Shown: in pieces, positions 34,177-46,800 of the stretch
Layout of the letters: the number at the start of each line of letters is the position of its first letter
Position numbering within the stretch: position 1 is the first letter of the stretch
Assembly: GCF_964355755.1 (NCBI RefSeq)
Contig: NC_092675.1
Span: forward strand, 8,342,312 to 8,406,311
Origin: Antedon mediterranea
Lineage: Eukaryota > Echinodermata > Crinoidea > Comatulida > Antedonidae
DNA: 64,000 nucleotides
Direction of reading: 5' to 3'
Made by a program: the position numbers and the translations under genes
The notes under the pieces: generated by a model
What the model was told of the DNA's origin: nothing
Seen by the model: only the letters and a program-made list of their open reading frames with translations
Database searches by the model: none

Positions 34177-34645
34177 GGGAGGTTTCGCAACCTTACGAAT
34201 ACGATAACGGATACGTCATACATTTGTGAAACTTTTGAGCTGATCCCCATTTCATATTCGTAAAGCGTATTCGAATATCACCAGTCATATTCGTAACTAC
34301 AAAACGAGTATAGTTTTTGATCTATTTTGCACATTTTGCATTTGAATTGGGAATGATTCATGATTATAATATAATTATAGATTTATTGAAAGTAATTTAC
34401 TAAAATGCCAAGTAAATTTTGATAAGCAGTTTTTAAAGTCCTCACTCGCTTTGATGTTACGCTAGGCCTAGGCAACCAAGCAACACGTACCTGCGCTTCG
34501 CTCAAATTTACCGCAGCCATATTTTGGACGTGCCTCAATATTTCGTTGCCATGCGAAAAAGATTTTTTTATGGCTTACGAAAACGAATACGTGTGCGTGA
34601 CGTATCCGTTTTCGTTATCGTATTCGTAAGATTGCGAAACCTCTC
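34177..34645. mobile_element. About 470-base inverted-repeat element
   Basis: The left end GGGAGGTTTCGCAACCTTAC and the following ATACGATAACGGATACGTCA pair with TGACGTATCCG...GTTATCGTATTCGTAAG and TTGCGAAACCTCTC at the right end. Terminal repeats are about 55 bases and are flanked by TA. No ORF is present, so this is a non-autonomous DNA element. Confidence 0.75.
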
Positions 34646-36267
34646 TATTATATTACAGTATTTATTAATAACATACAGAGTACAGTATTTATGTATATGC
34701 CAAGAAATGTCTACAATATTGTATATATCTTTTTTCTTATGAAACACATTTTCTGTAATGATATTAATTTAATATTATGTACATTAGGTCTTTCAGATAT
34801 TGTAGTATTATTGCACAGTTTTTAAAAATAATATAAGCCTTGATTTGTTACCACTTAGACTTATGAAACAGTCAAAAGTGAATATAATATCTAATTTTAA
34901 TAAAAACATAAATTTCTAATCTTTTTGTTTGTTTTTTTTATATATAATAAAAGTATAAAACCTACAAAATGTAACATCAACTTGTCACTGTTCAAGTATT
35001 GTTAAGTGAATGTTTTAATACAAAGAACATATTATGTACAATATTAATGTATTTTCCATGTGAGTTATAACACATGGCGATAACTGTTTTAAAAAATATA
35101 ATACTCAAGTTTGTAGGCTACGTAACGCGGCGCTCTTGTATACTTCAATTTGATCATTTTAAATAATTAAAATGCATACTAAATTGATTTTTTAATACAG
35201 CAACAGCTTAAATACTCTACCAAATGATTAATTTAAAAGACCAAAAACCAAATGTTTACTTTTAATTGTTTAAAATTATTTCTAATAGTTGCATAGCAAC
35301 CACATCATTCACCAAATTGTTCATAAAGGATCAAATAACACCAGATGTTGAAAATGCACAAAGCATAGAAAAGCAAATATAGACTTTATTAGTAACCTGT
35401 TGATCAAATAAATCTGGATTGTTAATATGCTGTAATGAACAGTAGAGTAGAGAGTTCTTTAATAACCTGACAAGCATGTACTGTTGTGAATGTGAGTATA
35501 GGCCTATTTTTTAAATGTTTTTATTTATTTGCATATTATTCATGAGACAATATTTTAAACTTTTGTTCTAGTTTCAGTTGGTAAAATATTCCATTCTGTA
35601 TTTTAAGGTTCGTTTACCTTGAAAATTTTCCAATTTGGTGTTATTAATGTTTTACAACTTTGCCTACGGGTGCATTTGGCGTTGAGGCAGTCATTAAACT
35701 TAAACATTGAGGATAAATATGATGGTGAAAGGCCTTAATGCATCTGAAAGTTGTAAATAGTAGATATTTCCCTCCATCTTTCATTTAGTTTAACCCAATT
35801 AAGTGTTTTAAAAATATCATTTATTGGTGTATATATATCAGCGGATAGCAGAACTCTACCTAATCTATTTAATAATATTTGAAGCGTATTTAAATTTTTT
35901 GAAGAAGTAAATACAGCTTTATGTATTTAGAATATTATACTATAATGATTGTTTACCTCATGGAATTATTTGTTCCATTGCATTAAACAATTCATTATTT
36001 GTTTTATAACACACCTCCAAATTGGAAAATTTAGTTAGAAAGCATATTACTACAGGTTAATCGAAAGTCAGTCGACCACAGCCTAGCGTCTTGACTTGCA
36101 TGTGGTTGCTTAATCGATGTGTAACAAAAATAAAGGTGCAGAACAACATTTCAGTACTCGCGTGCATATAACAACATTGCACTCTTTATGACGCAATTAA
36201 GAGTGCTATCAAACATTTATTTAACATCATGTGACCCACAATCTTCTAATCAAATTACAAGCTACTT

Positions 36268-36428
36268 AAGCTCTGTCTACACTATCCATCTAGTTTGCAA
36301 AAAAATGTGATGTGCCCAAATATGGTAGTGATATGCTCAAATATAGTAGTGATATGACATCACCATGTCTATATATGGGCACATCATATTTTTTGTCACA
36401 TAAAGTTTAATAGTGTAGAAAGAGCTTA
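36268..36428. mobile_element. MITE family A, full-length copy
   Basis: It starts AAGCTCTGTCTACACTATCC and ends GTTTAATAGTGTAGAAAGAG, with internal GCCCAAATATGGTAGTGATA and GACATCACCATGTC blocks. At about 160 bases it is a good model of the family. It is intergenic. Confidence 0.85.
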
Positions 36429-37880
36429 TAGAAAGATCAAAACACTGTTGTATATATACTACTGAAGGGCATCATTTACATATACCTGTATTTTCTATTT
36501 TGTGCTCCTTAGTATGACTATGAGTATTTTGTTTCAAAATGCATACATATATTGTAGGTAGGTCTATTTTGTGCACCAAACATCTGTATAATGTGCATTT
36601 CTGTGCATTGGAAAACATACTTATTTTTGTGCATTTTAAATTGCAAAAGATAGTCATCCATAATTGAAAATAAATTAATAGATTATTCTTCATATACAGT
36701 GAATAAAAGTAATTTCAAATTGAATGGAAAGTAAAATGAAACCATATTTAATATGCCTTAGACCCCACTACAATACATCTACAAGCTGTTTAAGCTGTGT
36801 AGTGTTACTACAAATTAAATTATTGATTTTTTTTAGTCATCCACTACCACCACAAGCCACAATTTATTCATCACTGAATGCTTTTATTTAAATTTAGATA
36901 ATTATTCATATTTCTCATCTGTATGAAATTGGATATAGAATTGTTGTTTAATATTCAGTCAGACAATTTATATTCTGTGCACGTATCGGTTTGCTTCGGT
37001 ATAATTTTACAGCCTAGTTTTTTTTCCTCACTGCAGTTTATATAACATTCAATTTAATGGATGGATTCTATTTTAAAAATCTTCCCCCACGCCAAACTTT
37101 TCCTCACGAAAACAACTCAAAATGTCAATCTTTGATATAACCAAGGCAATCTATGCCTTAAAAGTAGTTGTATGACACTATTGAATAATAAATACATATA
37201 TTTTTAGAATTTAATTACTATTCTCTGTATGTTGCATGTCATAAGACCATGTTATCCAAATATAACAAATATATTAACAGGTTGCAATGATGCCTATTTT
37301 TCGAAAAAAATGTTTTAATACGATATTATGTATTATGTATCTTTCATGTTTTTTTTCATAACCGGTTGTTATGCGTCTATGAAGATAATAACATGATATG
37401 TTCTCATACATAGCAATAATATTGTATAAAAAATTCTATATTTTGGCTATTTCTTTAAATCTCATAGTAGTTGAGAGATAAATACTAAAAATGTGTACTT
37501 TTCTGGATTTAATGTACTAATATTTCTAAATGTGCCTTACGATCATGTTATCATATAAATGATATCTATTTTTAGAAAGAAAAAAATCATGAGCTGTTAC
37601 TACACAAGGTTTATTTAAAAATTACTCAAAGTGTGGATTGGATTCAATATAGGCCTACGTAATTGTGTCCTCATCCCCCACCCCCACCAACTATTAATTT
37701 AAGAGTAGAAAGTTGTTAAACCTATGATACAGTTTACTTATAGAAGTAGATGCAGCTATTAAATTATTCAAATTTATTCATTTATATGTTTAGATTACAT
37801 TAATAATTGTTATTTTTATGTCACAGTTAACCTTTTTTTATACACTGTATTATATTAGATGATGACCGAATTATTTTATT

Positions 37881-40800
37881 ATGCAAGTTCTACTGATCAA
37901 ACGCTTTCTGCTTGGACTTGCTACAGTGCTCTTTCACCTGTCATTCGTTAACACATCTGGATGTAGAGATAGCGCCTGTTTTCCACAAACTGTAACATTC
38001 AGTCAAATCCCAACAACCTCCATAACAGTTTTACCACCAGATGTAACATGTGACAACTCTATTTGTAAGGTACTGTAGATAAAACAAAATTAACAATAAA
38101 TAATATGTATAATTCAATTAGAAACATAGAAATCAAAAAGAATTCTACCTCAATATCTATAATTAGAACTTACATTACAATAATCAATAATCAACTGAAG
38201 TATAAATAATGATGATCTCAAAAGACAATCAAAACAAGCTGTTGGCTGTCTGCTCATCAAAGTGTGTGAACAATGTTTGTTGAATTACAACATTACATTG
38301 GCAGCACAGTAATCACATTACAATGTCTCGGTTGGGGCAAATTTTACCCTTTAGATTGACAGAATTATATCCCAGAGAAACATCAACAGTATTGTACTGT
38401 ATTACTTGTCTGCCCATGTTTGCTATACATTGTACAAAAGGAAGAAAATAAAGAAATAAAATAACAGTTTATTTAAACTCCAAACTGTACTTCCCAGTTA
38501 AAGATAATGTAGCATTTAATTGTTTAAGTGTATATTTTATATTATATTCTTTTTAGATAAGTCCAATATCTGAAAAAGTTGTACCAGAATTAATAATTGA
38601 CAATGAAGGAGAAGACACTACGACTTGGTCAAGTAAAATATGGTCCAGTACATCGACCATTCCAGAGGTCATCATTACTGTAGATCTCGAAAAAGACCAC
38701 AGTTTAGAAGATGACCTAACTATAACGTTTCGGTCTGAGCTTCCAGAAGCAATGATACTTGAAAAATCTAGCGACTACGGAGAAACATGGAACACTTTAC
38801 AATTTTACTCAACAGATTGTTTTAAAGATTTTTCAGTGAATGAAAGTTCTCGTAGCTCTGATGTTCAAAAGACTACAGATGTGTTATGTGTTAATCCATT
38901 TCAAAATCAAATTGACAATGGTGTACAGTATGTTTATTTCTTGGTTACGCAAAGGTTTGAGTTGCTTTCACCAGGCTTGTCAAATCCAGAAGAGCTTTTT
39001 ACGGGTTTAGAGGAGGATGTTGCATTAAGAGAATTCTTAAGCCTTACGAATCTAAGACTGAGGTTGTCTAGACCTACATTTAAAAATCAAACCAGTTTTG
39101 ATCCAGGAAACACATCAATGATGTATCATACAGCTCAATACGCAATTTCAAACATTGAGACTATCTTAAGGTATTTACAGAATTCTAACACTACTTCTTC
39201 TGATGTCAACCAAACATCTCTAAAGCTGACCTTCCACATAAATAATTCTAAAAATACTGTACTAGAGCTCTGTCTACACTATCAAACTAGTTTGACCAAC
39301 AAAAATTGTGGTGTGTCCAATGGTAGTGATATGCTTAAATATGGTAGTGATATGGCATCATCATGTCCACATATGGGCACATCATATTTTGTTGTCACAT
39401 AAAATGTTATAGTCAGACAGAGTTTTAACGCAAAATCTCATTTTACAATACACATAATTAGTGAGGAGCCATAACTGTTAAAATTGTTAATAATAAAATC
39501 CTTATTTATTCCAAAACATTTAACAATAAATGTTATGCTAAGAAATATATTTACTATAGTAAAACCTAACATGAAAATTATTTACTATAGTAAATATAAA
39601 TATACATTTTCTTTCTTTTCTTTATAATTTTCAGTTGCAACTGTAATCTACATGGCAACTACTGTGATTTAAAAGATGGTGAATTGTCTTGTCAATGTCA
39701 ACATAACACAGAGGGACGGGACTGCCAAAAGTGTTTACCCACCTATGATCTTGTGCCATGGCAACCGGGATCTTTTTTACCAGTCACTAAAGGTACTGCC
39801 AACAGCTGCAAATGTAAGTTTACAACTAAAGTCTCCCTGTATATTGAATTTAGTGGTGTTGTGTTGAGAAAAAAAGTGATTTGCATAAAATATGTGACTT
39901 GGCAGCCATTAGATCATTCACCCAATATTGAAAAAAAATATTTCTTTTTCTCCATAATACTCTTATAGAATACAATTTTACATACAATGAATGCAATTAT
40001 AAAAGGCTAGTTTGAATAATTTTCAGTTTTATAAATAAACAAAAAAAACCAAAAAACTGTTTGCTATTATTACGAGTGAAAACTTGACAAACATAAATTG
40101 ATAATTAAGGACCGGGTGTATTATACCCATTAAATGTGATATTGATGATATGATTCAAATAACTTTAAGATTACAAACTATAGAGGGTGGTGTACAGGGT
40201 AGGAAAATATCCTTTGGGGCATGTAGTGAAGAGTTTTGGGAAAGGGTTCAATAACTTTTCCAAATTTAAAAACCCATAAAAACCATTTAGTAGTAGTCGG
40301 ATTTATTTTAAAGTATACATGAGATGAAACAAATGAACTAAATTATGATTATGATAAATTTATGGTTGGTAAAAAGGAATCATATCTGGAATTATGAATA
40401 TTTATATCATGTTATTTTTTAAAGATTAATTTTGGCTCAGCAAGCACACCCATCAAATAATGGATAAGTCCAAACTCTTATTGTGTATCAATGCATGAAT
40501 TGTTTGACAGCACACAAAATTCCAATTACATCACAATAAAGGAACTACTTTTAAATCTCACTATTCTTCCTACCATCATCTTTATGACAATGCTTACCGA
40601 AGCGCAACCAAACAATTCATTCAGGTATAGTTAGGTTTATTCCAGTCGAAAGACCAATCCACCTTGATAACGCTTTCGTGACACTTTATTAACATATGGA
40701 CTGTTTAACCAAAGATGTCTGTGAGAAGTTTAGTTTAAGATAATAGGAATTTATAAGTGTTTATGTTGGCTGTCAGAATGAGACACAGTTGTAGTAACTT

Positions 40801-43800
40801 TTCTTGCTGTATTATTTTGTATGGCTATGCATATTATTATTATTTTATATGTATTGGATTAACACACAGTCAACAAGGTAAGAAAAGTGGTTGTATATCA
40901 CTATACTAGAAATTATTTTGTTACTGACAATGCACAATTAAAAAAAAATATGTTATACCATATAACTACAGTAATTACAGTTATATAGGCAGACTAGAAG
41001 CAGGTGACATATAGCCATTCAAATACATATAGTATACATAAGATTCTGGAGTAAATCAAGAAAGAGAAGATACTGTGATCACATTGGTGAAATCAATGAA
41101 AGTACACTTATCAAACTTGAAAACTTGTTCACAAAATCAACTTAAATATCACCTCAAAATGTTTTAAATGATTTTGCTATTCTAATGTTCGTTTTCAGTA
41201 AGTCCTATTCAAACCACCATAGCATCTATACAAACCACAGCAGCAGCTGAACTGCTTCCTACCACCTCAATATGTGAAACAGAGCCATGTGAGAATGGAG
41301 GAACTTGTCAGAAAACAAACAATGGATTCTCATGTCAATGTACTGAAGCATACACAGGTAACATTTTTACATTTCTCTATTATATCTTATTGTATGTCAA
41401 TAAGAAAGTAAACAAACACTCTTTAGAGTTTACTAAGTATGCTCCTTTGTTTTAATATACAATAGAATTGTAACACAACTAATCAAAGGTTTAAGGCAAA
41501 TCTCCGCCGCAGTTGGCGCAAATGTAAATGGTCTGTCAGTTTATACATTTTTGTAGTATAGTCAGTAGCGTTACAGAGAAAAGGGTCTTTCACACCTGTT
41601 CTGGCACGGTTTCAGTCCGACACCGGCAAATCCAATCGAATGTCAATGTTTCGCTTTTACGCGGCTACGCGCATATCGATTGCCGCACAGCCGTATGGAG
41701 CGACGTGAAAACAAAACATTGACGTTCGATTCGCCGGACCGGAACAGGTGAGAAAGACCCTCAATACATTACTCTGTGTGTTCATGTTGAAAGGTAGCGT
41801 GCAAAGTTGGCTCTCTTCGGCTCATTCATTCATCAGTGGAAAATTACTTTGTTTAATTGATTGTTTACATGTTGAATAAAGTTACAGAACCAAAAGATGT
41901 GTGTGTGTGTGTACCTGTGCTGTATGTTATGTGTTGTATTCAAAACAAGCTAAATATAACAATTTTAATATAAAAAGAAGAATTGGATACAAGTAAATTA
42001 CCAATTCACATTTTTACCGGTAGTCATGCTTTTGTTGTTTAACAGGAAATAGCTGTGAGAATGCTGTAGACCCATGTCAAAGTAACCCATGTATGAGTGG
42101 TCATATTTGTACTAATGACAACAATGGATATATTTGTAAAGTAGAAGATGTAAGTACACAATAATTACTATCACCACATACTGTAAAGATATTAGCAGGC
42201 TTTTTAACAGAAGAAGCAACACTGTGGTATATAATTCAATTATTATACTGTTATTATTTAAGTTTCAATGACTATGGACTTCGTCAAGTGAAGACGTGTT
42301 TTATCTTTATTATAATTTAATTTAAATTCATTCTGGTTATACGGTACTTCCAGAAAGTGTCCGTTGCCATTTGTTATGTCTTCTGCTGCTGTTCACTATA
42401 AATTAAATTGAAACTTTTACAGTTTTTGCTTTATTTTGTGTTGAAAATACTGCAATAAATTTAGGCGAATAAATGATAAACTGATACTTTAACACTTATT
42501 TACATTACCTGTTATTGATTATTATTATTAAAATATAGTTCTATATAAAAGGTTGGATATTATAATGTATGCACTTTTATAAAAAAAAATATTTTACCAA
42601 CTAACTAACCAGCAAATAGCTTCTTTATTTTTTTGTTAATAGTATATTCAAACAATTGTTAATAAGCTTTAAATATGAAAAAAAAAAAAAATAATGGAAA
42701 TTCTAGAGCAAATAATTATTAACTTGGATACCTTTAAATGTCATTACCATAGATACACAAAGCAACATTTTCCAACATAATCACAAAATAGGTTTGTTGG
42801 GTATATTATAATAATACCATGGAAACGTATACAATTGCTTTGGAATTTAATTTTAAAAGTAATTTTTATGCATTTGTATTTTTTAACTATATAAATATGA
42901 ATTGGCACTATTCATATTTTTGTTGTACAGTATATTGATTACTAAAAGTTTTCTAATTTGAATGCAATGAAAGATGATAAACAGCAGTCTAGATTCTAGA
43001 TAGCATCTTGACTTACTGTACACTGTAATATTGATAAAAAGATAAATATTTTGGCATATATGGCGTTTCATACATTAATAGACAAAAATATATGCCGACT
43101 CAGCTGGTGGACATCAACATAAAAAAAGACAATAACTAGATACTGTACTTTGTATACACTGTCCTTGAATAATTTTGAAGTAGTATTTGATAAAGTTAGT
43201 ACTAACTCAAATACTGGACACGTTTTTTGCTCGCCCAAAATGGTTTCCAAATACAATTTCAATAGTATAAACCTTTTTAAAAATTCTGGTCAAAAAGGTA
43301 CACTGAAATGTCTGAAATAAAAACTCTGAAATCATACACGTGTTCCAACATGTAATATACAGAATTTTGAAACATAACCATCTAGCTTCTTACATGCGGC
43401 CTAGGTCTATTCAATTCTGGCAAGACGACCACAAACGGCAATTATTTAATATTTTGAAACATAGAGGAAAATCAAATAGAGAATAACAAAATAGAACACA
43501 ATCATGCTGACTGTTCAAAGTCTCTGTAAATCATTTGAACAAACAAGAAACAGGGAAACACTGAAATCTCTTGGGAAACATTTTCTAATTTCTCACTACT
43601 AGTTAACACATCAGATATGATACTGGAAAAAATCAATAACCAATCAATTTAAGATTGACAATATCTTGTAGGATTTCCCTTTGGAAAAAACAGTGATGAA
43701 CAGTTAAAATGGTCATATCCTAATGGTCATCTGTGATCTGTAGATTACTGATGTTTTTATGATCTGGTATTTCTGGATCTTTTATACTATATATGGTCAG

Positions 43801-46800
43801 TGCCAACCTAAACAAAACTATTGTATCTCAGGGATTAATTGTCTCCCAGGGATTAATTGTCTCCTGACAAACCACTTAATAATAACCTTGGAAATTCGTA
43901 AAATAATTTCCAAGGGAAGATTGAGGGGGCTTGCTCCCTCATTTTGTTAGAGCTTTAATGTTCAAATGCTTATAAGCCATGTGTAATTAAAATTTACCGT
44001 GAAATAAATGAAGCATGGTCCGGCCGTAGAGATAGAATAGCCTTCGGTTTTATTATACCTATACTGTAGGTCTAATCAGTCTGCCTTAAGTTTTAGTAGT
44101 GTACAGTATGTGACTGATGAGCTATAGCAGCTACTGTAGACACTATGGGCTAAGTACTCAAAGTCATAATCTTCAAAGTTATATATTACTGTATACTAAT
44201 GTGGCTACTTAAACAAACTGTTATTGATCCAAAAGAAAACCGTAAGATACATAGCAAATGCTCCTCCTTTATCCCATTCCAATCCTTTATTTTCTTTATT
44301 TGGTCTTCTTAAAATTCAGGATATTAACCATCTTCAACAAAGTGTTTTCCTTTATTCATGGCTAAACTCGATCCTGCCATCACACTTTGATGATTTATTT
44401 AGTTTCAATCTTAATTTTCATAACCACACTACTCGGAGCGCTAATTAAATACGTATTCCTTTTTTTAAAACTACTTCTTTTAAACATAGCATTAAGTTTA
44501 CTGGTCCTAAACTCTGGGATAACGTACCAGTTAATATAAAAAGTGCTTTGTCTAAGAAGAGTGTTTCTTTTAAATTGAAACGGCACCTCTTATCTAGTTA
44601 TGTTTAATTATCCTTTCACTCATTGTAGTTTTGATATTTAGTCTTTTCGGTACCCTGAAACTAAAAGTCTTCATTACTGTTTTTGTCCTGTTTCCGGTTC
44701 CTGTGTTGTCCTGTTTTATTTTTCAGTTTCTATGGGCTGCCTTATACAAGCTTCGCTTTCTAGGAATGTTGCCCCTCTTATTTTAATCATATTTACTGTT
44801 AATTTTTATTTTCTATGAAAGACAAGAAGAGAAATAAATGTTACTTTGATTGATTGATTGATTGATAATTAGTAAATTACAATGCTACAGTACTGTATGA
44901 TGACATAATGAAATGCAGTACAGTACTGTATGATGACATAATGAAATGCAGTGTGTATTTACACATTCACTCTACAATGAATTCAAGCAATTAAAATAGG
45001 CTCTTGGGGTTAATTGAATAAAAGTTCCTTAAAAAAGACTATCTATAATAATGATACATAGATATCTATATTATTATGCATCAGGTAAAGTAGCTAATTG
45101 AATAAGACAAATGTGGGTATGCTCTGACGAAAGATTTAAGATCTACCAGAGTATAACTTAAATGTTTTAAATGTACTGAGCACTGGTACAATTTTAATTA
45201 TAAGTACAGTGTATTATAAAGTAAAGTGTGTTCTACAGGTAAACCATAATTCCGAAAATATAATTTGGTGTACATTGGTGGAGCTCAATTCCTTCATACA
45301 CTTAAAACTTTTAGCGCCACCAATTTTTACCAGAGGTTAAAGGTCATTATGTCTAGATATTTTTAAAATGCATGTCTAATTAAAAATCAATACATCTGGT
45401 ATCAGTCATATTGTTTATAGATTGTCTATTTATATCTGTGTTTGATTTTGTCACTTTTTAATTATTCGTCACTAAGCTTTTTAATTAATCAATATAATAT
45501 ATTGAGCTTTCATATTGTAATTTAGATTTAAATTCTATGGCATTTAGTGATATGTTACACGTTTAGGGCATGCAAATATAATTAGTGTGTTTATCTGGTA
45601 AGTCAGAATTAAAATTGTTCTATAGGCAAATATTTTTATTTAGTAAATGTTTTGTAGATATTAGTGTTACAATGATGTAGTACTGTACTCTAATGGTATA
45701 ATTGTTCTATAGGCAACAGTTTTAGCATGATACGACTATTTAGTCTTTCTTTTAGAATGTTATACTGTAGTGTCACAGTGACATCTGTTAATGAGTAGTA
45801 TAATTTTGTTCAAACTTATCTGATATTTGAGTCATCTCACCGACTTGAAATCAAATCGTTTTTGTATTTTTGTGGATTAGTGAAACAATTAAAAATCAGA
45901 AAGAAATCTTCTTTGTTGGTTAAATTTTACTATTATGCCTCCTTTAGTATAAAATGCTTACATTTTTTAGATTATAAAAACACATTTAATTATTTCAAAT
46001 ATTCACAATACTATTAACCATTATTTATTATAATTTTTATATTTCTTAACAGGAAAGTGGTTTATCTAAGAAAACTATCATTACAATAGCAGCCGTATCT
46101 GGTGGTACTGCAGTGTTCATTGTATGGGTGTGTTTTATAATTTACTACGGAACTTACAGACAAAAATTGCAAACGATGAACCGCAAATCTCAGAAGTATA
46201 ATGTACAAACAGCTAAGGTAAATGGTCAGTCTATGTCCGGCCATTACACTGTAAGTTAAATAAAAAATATTGATAAAAAGCATATACCCCCCTCATCAAT
46301 GGGATTCTACCCTTGCACCATTTATCCTGCTTTAACCTTTGACATGGTGTAATGTTATTTTTTTTAAACTTTTAACCAGCTAGTTAAAATTTACACACAC
46401 CTATATATTACCCACTAACACTCATACTTGATACAGCTACTGTAATCTACACTGCATTTTAACTTAATATTATTAAGAAAAATATTTTGGCACACATGCC
46501 ATTTCATACGTAAGTACTTGACATTGTAATTTACAGACAGGATACCAAACATAAAGAAGATAGACAAATACAGTATGGCCTATTTTAATAATTATTCCAT
46601 GGTAATACTGGATCCTTTAACACAATGAAAGAGCATTAAATGAAATCTAGTTTACTTAAATATACAGTCTAGAACACTTAAAAGGGATAGCCATATTTTG
46701 GAAACAAACAAACCAAGTTAAAATAATCATTTGAGTTTCAAAGGTTCTTAAAAATGACTGAAAATATTTAGTAAACAAAGTTTAAACGGTATATTTTCTT

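Larger units (their letters stand above)
33645..37880. other. Intergenic region between C1orf87 homolog and receptor gene
   Basis: Contains the 3' UTR of the C1orf87 homolog (candidate AATAAA near 33972), an inverted-repeat element at 34177-34645 and a MITE copy at 36268. The rest is very AT-rich, and I found no supported exon. The short ORFs here show no family signature. Confidence 0.7.

Noticed and set aside
39171-39402. Continuation of the laminin-domain exon's open frame past 39170
   Set aside because: A GT donor at 39171 is in phase with the laminin-EGF exon at 39635, and the extended frame runs into a MITE copy.
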